Assembly (NCBI GenBank): GCA_029239875.1
Contig: JARBUD010000031.1
Location: forward strand, 1-51,608
Source of the DNA: Xanthobacteraceae bacterium
GTDB taxonomy: Bacteria > Pseudomonadota > Alphaproteobacteria > Rhizobiales > Xanthobacteraceae
DNA: 51,608 nt
Direction: 5' to 3'
The notes below the pieces were generated by a model. That model saw only the letters and a list, made by a program, of their open reading frames with translations, made no database searches and was not told the DNA's origin. Below, in pieces: positions 17,548-28,112 of the stretch. The position numbers were made by a program, and so were the translations under genes. Every line of letters starts with the position of its first letter. Position 1 is the first letter of the stretch.

Positions 17548-18060
17548 ATGGCCGACACCGACGCCGCGCCGTTCTGGCGCACCAAGTCATTGGAAAAAAT
17601 GGACTCTTCCGAGTGGGAGAGCCTGTGCGACGGCTGTGGGCGCTGCTGCCTCGTCAAGCTGCAGGACGAGGACACCGAGGCGATCGCCTATACCGACATC
17701 GGCTGCAAGCTGCTCGACGAGTTCGGCTGCCGCTGCCGCGACTATCCCAACCGGCAGGCGCAGATCGAGGATTGCGTACGGCTCACGCCCGAGACCGTGC
17801 GCGCCATCGACTGGCTGCCGCCGTCCTGCGCCTACCGGCTGATCGAGGAGGGGCGCGACCTCTACTGGTGGCACCCGCTGGTCTCCGGCGATCCCGGGAC
17901 CGTGCACGCGGCCGGCGTCTCCGTGCGCGGCAAGGTGGCGGCGCTGGAGGACGAATTGCCGCTCGAGGACTTCGTCGAGCACATGGTGCGCTGGCCGCTG
18001 CGCCTGCCGCGAGGCGCCATGCAGCGGCCGGCCATGCCGAGGTCAGCCAAGAAGGTCTGA
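17548..18060 (+). CDS. YcgN-family cysteine cluster protein (UPF0260)
   Basis: A 170-aa cytoplasmic protein. It begins [11 protein letters not shown] and carries the conserved cysteines [18 protein letters not shown] and PPSCAYR, with WHPLVSGDP later, as in the UPF0260/YcgN family. The cysteines probably bind a metal or iron-sulfur cluster; the role is unknown. It is monocistronic, divergent from the PBP1A gene. Confidence 0.9.
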   Translation: MADTDAAPFWRTKSLEKMDSSEWESLCDGCGRCCLVKLQDEDTEAIAYTDIGCKLLDEFGCRCRDYPNRQAQIEDCVRLTPETVRAIDWLPPSCAYRLIEEGRDLYWWHPLVSGDPGTVHAAGVSVRGKVAALEDELPLEDFVEHMVRWPLRLPRGAMQRPAMPRSAKKV

Positions 18061-18065
18061 ACCCG

Positions 18066-18359
18066 TCAGGGCGGGCCGCCGGCCCCGCCGCCGCCGGTCG
18101 CGTTGGCGTACTGGATGCCGGCCTCGGTCTCCTCGATCGCCTGCTGAACCAGCGCGATGGCCCGCTCGCGATGGCCGCCCTTGTTCGGCGTCGACTCGCG
18201 CAAGGAGGCGAGGGCGCCATAAAGGTCGGACACGGCCCGCTCCATGTTGCCCTGATACGCCTCGGCCGGCCGCGCAGGGAGGGTGGCGCAGGCCGCGGCC
18301 AACGCACCGCCGGCGGCCAGGGCGCCGAGGTCGCGGCGTGTCGTCTTCTCGTCGGACAT
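18066..18359 (-). CDS. Small exported protein with twin-arginine-like signal
   Basis: A 97-aa protein from ATG 18359 (GGAGA upstream). The N-terminus TTRRDLGALAAGGALAAACA looks like a Tat signal, and AAAC could also be a lipobox, so it may be a Tat-exported lipoprotein. The mature part is helical (MERAVSDLYGALASLRES, RERAIALVQQAIEETEAGIQ) and ends in a Gly/Pro tail. Function unknown. Its stop lies five bases from that of the convergent YcgN gene. Confidence 0.65.
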   Translation of the reverse strand: MSDEKTTRRDLGALAAGGALAAACATLPARPAEAYQGNMERAVSDLYGALASLRESTPNKGGHRERAIALVQQAIEETEAGIQYANATGGGGAGGPP

Positions 18360-18458
18360 CACGGTCTCCGAAATCAGCCCATGCGGACCATGCCGCGCCG
18401 GCGCGGCACCGGCAAGACATCCGCAACAATTTGGAATGATTGCAGTTTTCGCCTGCGG

Positions 18459-19037
18459 TCAGTGTATCAGCGGCGCGCTCATCAGCACCACGGCGAAGGT
18501 GCCGACCACGGCGGCACCGACGGGCGGCACCAGGCCCTCGCAGGCGGTGGTCTCGACCGCGCGTCCCAGCAGCACGCCGAAGCCGATCCAGCCGAGCGCC
18601 ACCCCGGCGACGAGGCAGGCGAAGGAGAGGAGGTAGGCCCAGCCCTGTTCGGCCTGCAGCGGCAGGATGCCGAGCGCGAAGACGATGGCCTTGGGATTGA
18701 GGAGCGTGGTCAGGAAGACGCGGACGGGCGTGACAATGCCGGCGACCAGTGCCGGCTGCTGGCCGCCGCGCCAGAGCTTGTACGCGAGGTGGATCAGATA
18801 GGCGCCGACGGCGAGCCGCAGGGCGAGGCCGAGCAGCGGCGAGGCCGCTACGACCGGGCCGAGGCCATAGCCGATGGCCGAGATGGCGATGAGATAGCCC
18901 GCCGCCTCTGCCGGGATGAGCGGCAGCGCGCGCCGGAACCCGGCCGAGGCCGCGCCGGTGGCGAGCAGCGTGTTGGTCGGGCCGGGGGTTGCGAGGATGG
19001 CGAGCACGGCGAGGGCGAACAGCAGGGGATCGGTCAT
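18459..19037 (-). CDS. LysE-family amino acid exporter
   Basis: A 192-aa inner-membrane protein with five to six predicted helices. The N-terminal ATPGPTNTLLATGAASAGF and TTLLNPKAIVFALGIL match the RhtB/LysE export family. Substrate unknown, probably an amino acid. It stands alone on the minus strand, with a palindromic repeat on its upstream side. Confidence 0.85.
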   Translation of the reverse strand: MTDPLLFALAVLAILATPGPTNTLLATGAASAGFRRALPLIPAEAAGYLIAISAIGYGLGPVVAASPLLGLALRLAVGAYLIHLAYKLWRGGQQPALVAGIVTPVRVFLTTLLNPKAIVFALGILPLQAEQGWAYLLSFACLVAGVALGWIGFGVLLGRAVETTACEGLVPPVGAAVVGTFAVVLMSAPLIH

Positions 19038-19118
19038 GCCATTCGGTCTAGCCGCGCCGGGCGCCGGACGGCATCGGGGGGAGTGCTTAGGCGTTCTTCC
19101 GAGCCTGTCTCAACGCAG

Positions 19119-19223
19119 CCTCATCCTGAGGTGCGAACGCCAGCGATCCGTGAAGGATCGTCGTCATGACGTATCAGGATGAGCATCCTTCGAGGCCGCC
19201 TTCGGCGGCACCTCAGGATGAGG
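19119..19223. repeat. Long intergenic palindromic repeat
   Basis: CCTCATCCTGAGGTGC (19119-19134) is perfectly repeated in inverse orientation as GCACCTCAGGATGAGG (19208-19223), with inner dyads CGATCC/GGATCG and GCCGCC/GGCGGC between. It is the CCTCATCCTGAGG type of intergenic repeat frequent in Hyphomicrobiales, here between the lysE and lldD genes, where it may act as an mRNA 3' structure. Confidence 0.85.
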
Positions 19224-19230
19224 ACACCCC

Positions 19231-20370
19231 TCACAGTGCCAGCACGCTCTTGTCTACCTGCTCGATGTCCTTGACGCCGGTGAGCGCCATGGAGACGTCG
19301 AGCTCCTTACGCATGATCTCGATGGCCTTGGCGACGCCGGCCTGACCGCCAGCGGCGAGCGACCAGAGGAAGGCCTTGCCCATCAGGCAGCCCTGCGCGC
19401 CGAGCGCGCGGGCCTTCAGGATGTCCTGGCCGGACTGCACGCCGCCGTCGAACCAGATCTCGCTCCTGCCGCCGCCGATGACGTCGACGATGCGCGGCAG
19501 CGCCGAGATGGAGGAGACGGCACCGTCGAGCTGGCGGCCGCCATGGTTCGACACCACGATGGCATCGGCGCCGGTGGCCGCGGCCATCTTCGCGTCCTCG
19601 ACGTCGAGCACGCCCTTCAGGATCAGTTTGCCCGGCCAGATGGAGCGCACCCACTCGACGTCCTTCCACGACAGGGACGGGTCGAACTGGCTGCCGATCC
19701 ACTGCGACAGGGTGGTGAGGCTGTCGCCGCCGGGCACGCGGTCGGCGAGGTTGCCGAAGGTGCGGCGCTTGCCATTGAGCACGCTCAGCGCCCAGCCCGG
19801 CTTGGTGGCGATGTCGATCGCGTTGGCCAGCGTCAGCTTGGGCGGAACGGACAGGCCGTTCTTGATGTCCATGTGGCGCTGGCCCTGGATCTGCAGGTCG
19901 AGCGTCAGCACGAGGGCCGAGCACTTGGCGGCCTTGGCGCGCTCGATCAGCGATTCCGAGAACTTGCGGTCGCGCATCACGTAGAGCTGGAACCAGAACG
20001 GCTTGTCGACCGCGCCGGCGACGTCCTCGATCGAGCAGATCGAGACGGTGGAAAGGGTGAAGGGGATGCCGGCGGCCTGGGCGGCGCGGCAGCCATGGAT
20101 CTCGCCGTCGCCGTGGAACAGGCCGGTGAGGCCGGTGGGCGCGATGGCGAGCGGCAGCGACACCTTCTCGCCGATCATGGTGGTAGCGGTCGAGCGGTCG
20201 GAGACGTCGATCATCACCCGCTGGCGCAGCGGGATGGCCTCGAGCGCGGTGCGGTTGGCGCGGATCGTCACCTCGTCATAGGAGCCGCGGTCGGCGTAGT
20301 GGAAGATCGCCCGCGGCACCTTGCGCTTGGCGATGGCGCGCAGGTCCTGGATGTTGGTGACGACGGCCAT
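19231..20370 (-). CDS. lldD: L-lactate dehydrogenase, FMN-dependent
   Basis: A 379-aa FMN enzyme that oxidises L-lactate to pyruvate and passes electrons to the respiratory chain at the inner membrane. It has the alpha-hydroxy-acid oxidase features: KVPRAIFHYADRGSYDE at the N-terminus, LAIAPTGLTGLFHGDGE, the catalytic SNHGGRQLDGA and a C-terminal LALTGVKDIEQVD-like segment. The ATG at 20370 with GGGGAA upstream is the better start than 20427. It lies 69 bases downstream of lldP and is probably co-transcribed. Other 2-hydroxy-acid substrates are possible. Confidence 0.92.
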   Translation of the reverse strand: MAVVTNIQDLRAIAKRKVPRAIFHYADRGSYDEVTIRANRTALEAIPLRQRVMIDVSDRSTATTMIGEKVSLPLAIAPTGLTGLFHGDGEIHGCRAAQAAGIPFTLSTVSICSIEDVAGAVDKPFWFQLYVMRDRKFSESLIERAKAAKCSALVLTLDLQIQGQRHMDIKNGLSVPPKLTLANAIDIATKPGWALSVLNGKRRTFGNLADRVPGGDSLTTLSQWIGSQFDPSLSWKDVEWVRSIWPGKLILKGVLDVEDAKMAAATGADAIVVSNHGGRQLDGAVSSISALPRIVDVIGGGRSEIWFDGGVQSGQDILKARALGAQGCLMGKAFLWSLAAGGQAGVAKAIEIMRKELDVSMALTGVKDIEQVDKSVLAL

Positions 20371-20439
20371 GGCGTGTTCCCCGGAACGTTTGCGGGGGAG
20401 GCTGGTGCCTCCCCCGATCGGCGTCAACGATGTCTTGCG

Positions 20440-22137
<1,698 letters not shown>

Positions 22138-22256
22138 AAGCGTTTCTCCGGGGAGCGGGGCGGACGGAGTTTTCTCTCCGCTTCTGGCGTTCGCTTGGGC
22201 GCGGCGAGTGCCGGGCCGACCCTCCGCATGGGAAGGGGTTACAAAAAAGTTATGCT

Positions 22257-22294
22257 TGGTAAGTTCTCCTTACCATTCAAGTCAATTGGTCCAA
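22257..22294. promoter_or_regulatory. Two candidate regulator dyads between lldP and lldR-like gene
   Basis: TGGTAAG (22257-22263) and CTTACCA (22269-22275) form a 7-bp inverted repeat with a TTCTC spacer; eleven bases on, TTGG-T-CCAA (22286-22294) is a second dyad. Both contain TGGT/ACCA or TTGG/CCAA half-sites as bound by FadR/PdhR/LldR-type GntR regulators. They lie in the 235-bp divergent promoter region, AT-richer than the genes. Confidence 0.6.
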
Positions 22295-22372
22295 GGATTA
22301 GCCTTTGGTCGGGTGCCGTTGACGGCTGAAGGGAAATAACGTTGAAAAAACAAGACGGCGGAGGGGAGACCC

Positions 22373-23134
22373 GTGGAAGGGCTGCGTACACCAAAACTGG
22401 CCGAGGCCATCGCCGAGCACATTGAGCGGCTCATATTGGAAGGCGTGCTGCGGCCGGGCGAGAAGCTCGCAAGCGAGCGCGACCTCGCCGAGCGGCTGGA
22501 GGTCTCGCGTCCCTCGCTACGCGACGCGCTGGAGATGCTGGAGAAGCGCGGGCTGCTCGCCACCAGCCGCGAGGGCACGCGGGTGACGCAGTTCCTCTCC
22601 GGGCTGACGGACCCGCTGGCGGGGCTGCTGCAGTCCAACGAGCAGGTGACGGCGGATTATTTCGAGTACCGCGCCGCGGTCGAGCGCACCGCCGCGGGCC
22701 TCGCCGCCGTGCGCGCCACCGCGCCGGAGCGGCAGGCGATCCGCGAGTGCCTCGCCGAGATGGCGGCGGCGCACGAGGTGCAGGACGCGGACCGCGAGGC
22801 CGAGGCCGACATCGTGCTGCACCGGCTGATCTACGCCGCCTCGCACAACCTCGTCATCCTGCACGTGATGCGCGCCTTCTCGGAGATGCTCCGCCGCGAC
22901 ATCTTCTTCAACCGCACCAGCCTGTTCGCGCAGGCCCCGTTCCGCGACGCGCTGCTCGCCCAGCACAAGGCGATTGGCGAGGCGGTGGTGGCGGGCGACC
23001 CGGACGCGGCCGAGCGGGCGATCCACGAGCATCTGAAGTTCACCGGCGACACGGTGGAGAAGACCCGCCGCGACGCCGCCCGCGTCGACCTCGCCGTGCG
23101 CCGCCTCAACCGCTCGACGCTGCTGTCGGGGTGA
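22373..23134 (+). CDS. lldR: FadR-subfamily GntR regulator, probable lactate regulator
   Basis: A 253-aa protein with an N-terminal winged helix (LEGVLRPGEKLASERDLAER, then VSRPSLRDALEMLEKRGLL, about 20-65) and a helical FCD ligand domain with the metal/ligand Asp and His residues (about 85-235; EYRAAVERTAAGLAA, DIVLHRLIYAASHN, HKAIGEAVVAGDPDAAERAI, HLKF). It starts at a GTG with GAGGGGAG upstream. Its place, divergent from lldP-lldD with two dyads between, argues for a lactate-responsive repressor. PdhR-like specificity is the alternative. Confidence 0.85.
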   Translation: MEGLRTPKLAEAIAEHIERLILEGVLRPGEKLASERDLAERLEVSRPSLRDALEMLEKRGLLATSREGTRVTQFLSGLTDPLAGLLQSNEQVTADYFEYRAAVERTAAGLAAVRATAPERQAIRECLAEMAAAHEVQDADREAEADIVLHRLIYAASHNLVILHVMRAFSEMLRRDIFFNRTSLFAQAPFRDALLAQHKAIGEAVVAGDPDAAERAIHEHLKFTGDTVEKTRRDAARVDLAVRRLNRSTLLSG

Positions 23135-23140
23135 GGGGGC

Positions 23141-24040
23141 TCACGCCCCCGGATGCTCGGCGATGGCTTCGGCGCGGGTGACCTTGTGCAGGCCCAGCAC
23201 CATGGCGCAACCCAGCCCGATGGCGGCGGTGCCGACGAGCTGGAGCGCGGACAGCGTCTCGCCCAGCAGCAGCGTGCCGATCAGCACCGCGACGCCGGTG
23301 ACGGCGAACTCGACGCTCACCGCGCGGGTCGGGCCGATCGAGGAGAGCAGGGCGAAATAGACCACATAGGTGAGCCCGCTCATCACCGCGCCGAGGATGA
23401 GCAGATAGAGATAGTCGATGGGCGCCGGCCAGTCCGGGATCGGCACGACGAAGAGTAGGGGCAGGCAGACGACGCCGCCGATGAGGAAGGAGCCGGCGGT
23501 GATCTCGATGACGCCGGCATCCTTCAGCTTGTGGCCGACATAGACGCTGCCCACCGCGGCGGAGAAGGTCGAGACCAGCGAGGCGAGGCTGCCGAGGATG
23601 AAGTCCGTGGTGATCGGCTGCGAGGGAAAGCCGACCAGCATGACCACGCCGACGACGCCGAGCGCGATCCCCAGCGCGGCCCCCATGGTGATCGGCTCGA
23701 TGCCGAACATCCGCGCCACCAGCATGGAGAAGATCGGGATGGTGGTGACGATGATCGCCGACATCGCCGTGCCGATCAGCGGCAGGCCGTAGAGCAGGCC
23801 GACCAGCTGCAGCACCACCGTGGTGAGGCCGACGAAGGCCAGCGGGCCGAAGCCGAAACTGAAATCGAGCCTGCGCCCGGCGAGCTTCGCTCCGGCGAGC
23901 AGCACCACGCCGGCGATGAGGCAGCGGAACGCCACCGTGGCGCCCCAGCCGAAGGCGTGGATGGCATGGATGGCCACGAGGAAGGAGCTGCCCCAGGTGA
24001 GGGCCAGGAAGATATAGGCGGTGATGTCTCTGGGGCTCAT
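23141..24040 (-). CDS. EamA/DMT-family transporter
   Basis: A 299-aa inner-membrane protein with about ten helices arranged as two EamA repeats. It begins RDITAYIFLALTWGSSFLV, and the second repeat includes LSSIGPTRAVSVEFAVTGVA and LLLGETLSALQLVGTAAIG. The family exports metabolites or amino acids; the substrate is unknown. It ends six bases from the stop of the convergent lldR gene. Confidence 0.88.
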   Translation of the reverse strand: MSPRDITAYIFLALTWGSSFLVAIHAIHAFGWGATVAFRCLIAGVVLLAGAKLAGRRLDFSFGFGPLAFVGLTTVVLQLVGLLYGLPLIGTAMSAIIVTTIPIFSMLVARMFGIEPITMGAALGIALGVVGVVMLVGFPSQPITTDFILGSLASLVSTFSAAVGSVYVGHKLKDAGVIEITAGSFLIGGVVCLPLLFVVPIPDWPAPIDYLYLLILGAVMSGLTYVVYFALLSSIGPTRAVSVEFAVTGVAVLIGTLLLGETLSALQLVGTAAIGLGCAMVLGLHKVTRAEAIAEHPGA

Positions 24041-24197
24041 GACCGATATGCCGGCACGCGGGACGCCGCCACGCAGGGCCGACGGCGCCGGAACGTAGCC
24101 GGGCGCGCGCGGCTGTCAATGCGTCGCAGCAGGCGAAAAGGCGGCTACTGCCGCAAGGGCGTTGCCCGCGGCCGGCCGAGCGAGTAGACGTCTCGGC

Positions 24198-24524
24198 ATG
24201 AAATCGATCGACAACTTCCACGACCGCCAGAAGACCTCCGCCGACGCCAAGGCGCGCCTCGTCGCCAAGCTTGCCCAGCGGCCCCGCGCCGATGATCCGG
24301 CCGTGCAGGCACGGGCCGCCGAGCGCAAGGCCGCGGCCGAGGCGCGCGAAGCCGCCCGCATCGCCCGCAAGGAGGCGCAAGCCGCCGCCGAGCTCGCCGC
24401 CCGTCAGGTCGCCGCCGAGCAGGCCGCCGCCGCCGAGGCCGAGAAGAAGCTGCGCGAGGCCGAGGCCAAGGCCCGCCGCGACGAGCGCTATGCCGCGCGC
24501 AAGGCGCGCACCAACCAGCGCTGA
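24198..24524 (+). CDS. DUF6481 family protein
   Basis: A 108-aa, very Ala/Glu/Lys/Arg-rich protein predicted to be one long charged helix or coiled coil (residues about 18-105). The start MKSIDNFHDRQKTSADAKAR and the end DERYAARKARTNQR fit the DUF6481 family of alphaproteobacteria. No membrane segment. Role unknown, perhaps nucleic acid or ribosome associated from its charge, which is only a guess. Confidence 0.75.
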   Translation: MKSIDNFHDRQKTSADAKARLVAKLAQRPRADDPAVQARAAERKAAAEAREAARIARKEAQAAAELAARQVAAEQAAAAEAEKKLREAEAKARRDERYAARKARTNQR

Positions 24525-24560
24525 GATCGCTCTCCGCCCGTTGATCCGTGCCGGTTGGCG

Positions 24561-25118
24561 CTAGCCGGCGGCGCGCTGGCCGGCGAACTGGCCGCCATAG
24601 CCACGCTGCGGCACGCCGAGCGTCTGCTCGAGGATGAGCTGGCACACCTTCATGCCGGCGCGCAAGCGGATCGGCCGCGGGCCGAGATTGATGATCTCGA
24701 GCTGGATCTGCCCGGTCGAGCCGGCATGGATGGTCGGCGCGGTGAGATGGACGATGAGGCCGATGCGGGCGAGCGAGCTCTTGCCCTCGACACGGGCGGC
24801 GAGCCGAGCCCCGGCGCGCAGGTCCACCCGCTCCAGCGTCCAGCCGAGCACCAGCCGGCCGGGCGCGAGCACAAAGCCCTCGGGCCCGATCTCGATGTCG
24901 TCGGCCATGCGGGTGATGGCTTCGCGGAAGGAATAGCCGGGGCCGGCGGGGTCGATGACCGGATCCTCGCCTTCCGCCGGCGGGCGGTAGAGCGTGAGCC
25001 GGCTGTCGAGCCTGAGGTCCACCCCGTTCGGCGCATAGAACTCCGCCGGCGGTTCGGGCTCGATGGTCACGGAGCCTTCCGCCATGGCGTCGAGAATGTC
25101 GCGATCGGTCAGGATCAA
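24561..25118 (-). CDS. dcd: dCTP deaminase-like protein
   Basis: A 185-aa protein of the trimeric dCTP deaminase/dUTPase fold. Visible are MILTDRDILDAMAEG, APNGVDLRLDS, the catalytic region EGKSSLARIGLIVHLTA, then HAGSTGQIQLEIINLG with the catalytic Glu, and LRAGMKVCQLILE. dCTP deaminase makes dUTP for thymidylate synthesis. Length and motifs are right, though GSTGQIQLEI differs from the GWSG..VLE of E. coli Dcd, so a related deaminase is possible. Confidence 0.85.
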   Translation of the reverse strand: MILTDRDILDAMAEGSVTIEPEPPAEFYAPNGVDLRLDSRLTLYRPPAEGEDPVIDPAGPGYSFREAITRMADDIEIGPEGFVLAPGRLVLGWTLERVDLRAGARLAARVEGKSSLARIGLIVHLTAPTIHAGSTGQIQLEIINLGPRPIRLRAGMKVCQLILEQTLGVPQRGYGGQFAGQRAAG

Positions 25119-25358
25119 GGCCGGTAATCCCCTGCATTCTGTTGCAGCGCAACGATCGGTAACACGCTTTGCGCCGACGGGAAACGTCGCGCCGGCGCCG
25201 CCGCTTCAACGCTTTGCGCAGGCCGGCGCAAATCCTCGCCGTGAACTGCAATGGCGACCGTGCACAGTTGCAATGAAACGGGCTTGAGCCGGTGGGCAGC
25301 CCGCGCCAGATCATACAGGATCACTTTTTTGCGGCGCACGCCGCCTTTGGAGTTTCCC

Positions 25359-25928
25359 ATGACTGACCGCCCTAAGCTTCTCGGCATTTCCGGCAGCCTG
25401 CGTTCCGGCGCCTTTTCCACGGCCGTGCTGGAGGCGCTGAAGAAGGCGATCGCGCCGAAGGCGGAACTCACCGTGCTCACCCTCAACGACGTGCCGCTCT
25501 ACAATCAGGACGAGGACGGAGCGACCCAGCCTTCCGGCGCGGCGGCGCTGCGCGCGGCCATCGCCGCGGCGGATGGCGTGATCTTCGCCTCGCCCGAGTA
25601 CAATTACGGCACCTCCGGCGCGATGAAGAACGCCGTCGACTGGGGCTCGCGGCCCTATGCCAAGGGCGCGCTGATCGGCAAGCCGGTTCTGGTCGTCACC
25701 TCCTCGCCGGGCTCGACTGGCGGCATCCGCGCGCAGGCGCAGCTGCGCGAATCGCTGAGCGCGGCGGGCGCGCGGGTGGTGACCTATCCGCACCTCGCCA
25801 TCCCCAATGTCGGCGACAAGGTAAAGGACGGCGCCTTCGCCGACCCCAAGACGCAGGAATTCCTCGCCGGCGGCGTCGATGCGCTGCTCAAGGAAATCCG
25901 CCTCGCCCAGTTGGTCAAGGTGGGCTGA
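25359..25928 (+). CDS. NADPH-dependent FMN reductase
   Basis: A 189-aa flavodoxin-like enzyme starting at ATG 25359 (GGAG six bases upstream). It shows LLGISGSLRSGAFSTAVLEA for FMN phosphate binding and FASPEYNYGTSGAMKNAVDW (residues about 78-97), the signature of the ChrR/azoreductase-type family, which reduces quinones, chromate or azo compounds with NAD(P)H. The physiological substrate is unknown. The 240-bp region upstream has no gene. Confidence 0.9.
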   Translation: MTDRPKLLGISGSLRSGAFSTAVLEALKKAIAPKAELTVLTLNDVPLYNQDEDGATQPSGAAALRAAIAAADGVIFASPEYNYGTSGAMKNAVDWGSRPYAKGALIGKPVLVVTSSPGSTGGIRAQAQLRESLSAAGARVVTYPHLAIPNVGDKVKDGAFADPKTQEFLAGGVDALLKEIRLAQLVKVG

Positions 25929-26011
25929 GACGTCGCACGCTGGCGCATTCCCCCCTTGAGTACCGGGCGCATTCGGCCACACTGCGCCCGGTCAGTCACC
26001 GGGAGGAGCGC

Positions 26012-27538
26012 ATGCGCCGCCGAGTTCTCGCTTTTGTCACCCTTGCCGCGCTGACCGTCCCGGCGGCCGCCGAATCCATTCCGCGCGAGCGGCTGGAGGC
26101 GGCGCTGACGGCGCTCGACGACATGTCGCAGCAGGTGGTGGCGGACGGGCAGGTGCCGGGCCTCGCCATCGCCGTGGTGCAGGACGACGCGCCGGTGTTC
26201 CTCAAGGGCTACGGCCTGCGCGAGCAGGGCAAGCCGGGGACAGTCGACGCCGAGACGGTGTTCCAGCTCGCCTCCTTCTCCAAGCCGATCTCGGCGACCG
26301 TGGTCGCCGTGCTGGTGGGCGAGCGGGTGGCGGACTGGAACAGCACCATCGCGACGCTGGACCCTTCCTTCCGGCTGCAGGGAGCCTATCCGACGCAGCA
26401 GCTGACCATCCGCGACCTGTTCGCCCACCGCTCCGGCCTGCCGGGAGACGCCGGCAACGAGCTGGAGGCGCTGGGCTACGACCGCGCGACGATCCTCCAG
26501 CGCCTGGCGCTGGTGCCGCCGTCCTCCAGCTTCCGCGCCGGCTACTCCTACTCGAATTTCGGCCTCACCGAGGGCGCGGTGGCTGCCGTCAAGCCCACCG
26601 GCAAGGCGTGGGAGGACGTGGCGCAGGAGAAGCTCTACGCGCCGCTCGGCATGAGCTCCACCTCCTCGCACCATGCCGATTTCCTCAAGCGGACCAACCG
26701 GGCGGAGCTGCATATCGGCGCGCCCGGCAAATGGGCGGCGAAGCTCCAGCGCGACCCGGACGCGCAGGCGCCGGCGGGCGGCGTGTCGTCGAATGCGCGC
26801 GACCTCGCGCAATGGCTGCGGCTGCAGATATCCGGCGGCACGTTCAACGGGCGCCCGATGATCAAGCCCGCGGCGCTCGCCGCGACGCATGAACCCTTGA
26901 TGGCGCGGGGCAACAATCCGGTCACCGGCGCCGCCTCCTTCTATGGCCTCGGCTGGAACGTCGAGTACGGCCGGCACGGGCTGAGCTGGGGCCATGCCGG
27001 GGCGTTCAGCGTCGGCGCGCGCACGCTGGTGACGATCTATCCCGAGGCGAAGCTCGGCATCGTCGTGCTGGCCAACGCCTTCCCGACCGGCGTGCCGGAA
27101 GGGCTGGCGGACAGCTTCTTCGACGTCGCCTTCGACGGGAAGATCTCGAAGGACTGGCTGACCCCTTGGAACGCCGCCTATGCCGGCATGTTCGGTCCGG
27201 CGATCGAGGCGGCGAAGAAGGAATACGCCGCGCCGGCGGGCGGGGCGCTGCCGGCCGCGCCGCTCAAGGCCTATGAGGGGCGCTACGCCAACGCCTATGT
27301 CGGCGCGGCCGAGGTCGCGGCGGTGGGCGACAAGCTGGAACTGCGGCTGGGGCCGCAGGGCAAGGCGCGCTTCCCGCTGACCCATTTCAACCGCGACGTC
27401 TTCATCTATTACCCGACGCCCGAGCTGCCGGACATGCCGGTCGGCGTGAACTTCTCCCTCGACCCGGACGGCACGGCACGGGCGGTAACCCTCGAGGATC
27501 TCGACGGTTTCGGGCTCGGGACGCTGGCGCGGGAGTAG
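26012..27538 (+). CDS. Serine hydrolase, beta-lactamase/class C family
   Basis: A 508-aa exported protein: signal peptide 1-20 (VLAFVTLAALTVPAAA), then a PBP-like fold with SxxK at Ser88-Lys91 (LASFSKPIS), YSN in YSYSNFGL (about 174) and a HAG-like third motif in WGHAGAFS. About 125 C-terminal residues form an extra beta domain. The family covers D-amino-acid peptidases, esterases and AmpC-like enzymes; a role in cell-wall turnover or ester cleavage is likely, resistance is not shown. Confidence 0.85.
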   Translation: MRRRVLAFVTLAALTVPAAAESIPRERLEAALTALDDMSQQVVADGQVPGLAIAVVQDDAPVFLKGYGLREQGKPGTVDAETVFQLASFSKPISATVVAVLVGERVADWNSTIATLDPSFRLQGAYPTQQLTIRDLFAHRSGLPGDAGNELEALGYDRATILQRLALVPPSSSFRAGYSYSNFGLTEGAVAAVKPTGKAWEDVAQEKLYAPLGMSSTSSHHADFLKRTNRAELHIGAPGKWAAKLQRDPDAQAPAGGVSSNARDLAQWLRLQISGGTFNGRPMIKPAALAATHEPLMARGNNPVTGAASFYGLGWNVEYGRHGLSWGHAGAFSVGARTLVTIYPEAKLGIVVLANAFPTGVPEGLADSFFDVAFDGKISKDWLTPWNAAYAGMFGPAIEAAKKEYAAPAGGALPAAPLKAYEGRYANAYVGAAEVAAVGDKLELRLGPQGKARFPLTHFNRDVFIYYPTPELPDMPVGVNFSLDPDGTARAVTLEDLDGFGLGTLARE

Positions 27539-27543
27539 GCCCC

Positions 27544-28038
27544 TCAGCCCGCGCGGGCCATCATCCTGCCCTGCCGGCGCAGCCGGAGGATCTGCGCGGT
27601 CAGGCCGACGACAAGGAGGGCGAGTAGGCTCGTCTGCGCGCCGATGAGCAGCGGGGCGTGGAGGTCCGTGACCAGCGGATGGCCGTCCGGCACGCGGCGC
27701 AGCACCTCGGTCACGGTGGGCAGCATGAGTAGGAACACGGTCAGGCTGAGGCAGACCGTCTCGATGTAAGTCGCTGAACGGGCTGGAAGTTTCAGCTCGC
27801 CGACGCCGTAGCCGACCGCCAGCAGCAGCAAGGTGAGCACGCCGAAGACGTAGCTCACCGGCGCATGGGCGACGAGGAAGACGCTGGTGCCGCCGATCAG
27901 CATGGCGACGAGATAGACCATGCCGGCTGCCGACCACGGCACGATGCGGCCATAGCGCAGGATCATGTAGGCGGCGGCGGGAATGGCCGGCAGGCTGCCG
28001 AGCGTGTGCACCCAGCCGAGCGGGGAGATGCCGAACAT
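27544..28038 (-). CDS. Integral membrane protein under TetR-type control
   Basis: A 164-aa protein with four to five hydrophobic helices (GSLPAIPAAAYMILRYG, AAGMVYLVAMLIGGTSVFLV, VFGVLTLLLLAVGYG, SLTVFLLMLPTVTEVL and LIGAQTSLLALLVVGLTA). AAGGAAA precedes the ATG. I do not recognise the family; it could be a small transporter or DUF-type protein. A 20-bp site at 28061-28080, 23 bases before its start, is nearly identical to the one ahead of the adjacent TetR gene, so the regulator most likely controls it. Confidence 0.75.
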   Translation of the reverse strand: MFGISPLGWVHTLGSLPAIPAAAYMILRYGRIVPWSAAGMVYLVAMLIGGTSVFLVAHAPVSYVFGVLTLLLLAVGYGVGELKLPARSATYIETVCLSLTVFLLMLPTVTEVLRRVPDGHPLVTDLHAPLLIGAQTSLLALLVVGLTAQILRLRRQGRMMARAG

Positions 28039-28060
28039 GTGGAATTTCCTTTCCGATTTC

Positions 28061-28080
28061 TACCTACTAATCGGTAGGCT
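28061..28080. promoter_or_regulatory. TetR operator copy 1
   Basis: TACCTACTAATCGGTAGGCT, with CCTAC/GTAGG arms six bases apart. It agrees at 17 of 20 positions with the site at 28708-28727 and sits just upstream of the membrane-protein gene on the minus strand. Two near-identical sites ahead of two adjacent genes point to binding by the TetR protein encoded between them. Confidence 0.75.
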
Positions 28081-28112
28081 AATAGGGTAAGCGCAATCCC
28101 GTTCCCTCGCCG

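Noticed and set aside
19119..19223. Insertion-sequence ends or a MITE
   Set aside because: The inverted ends lack flanking target duplications and match the common CCTCATCCTGAGG intergenic repeat of Hyphomicrobiales.
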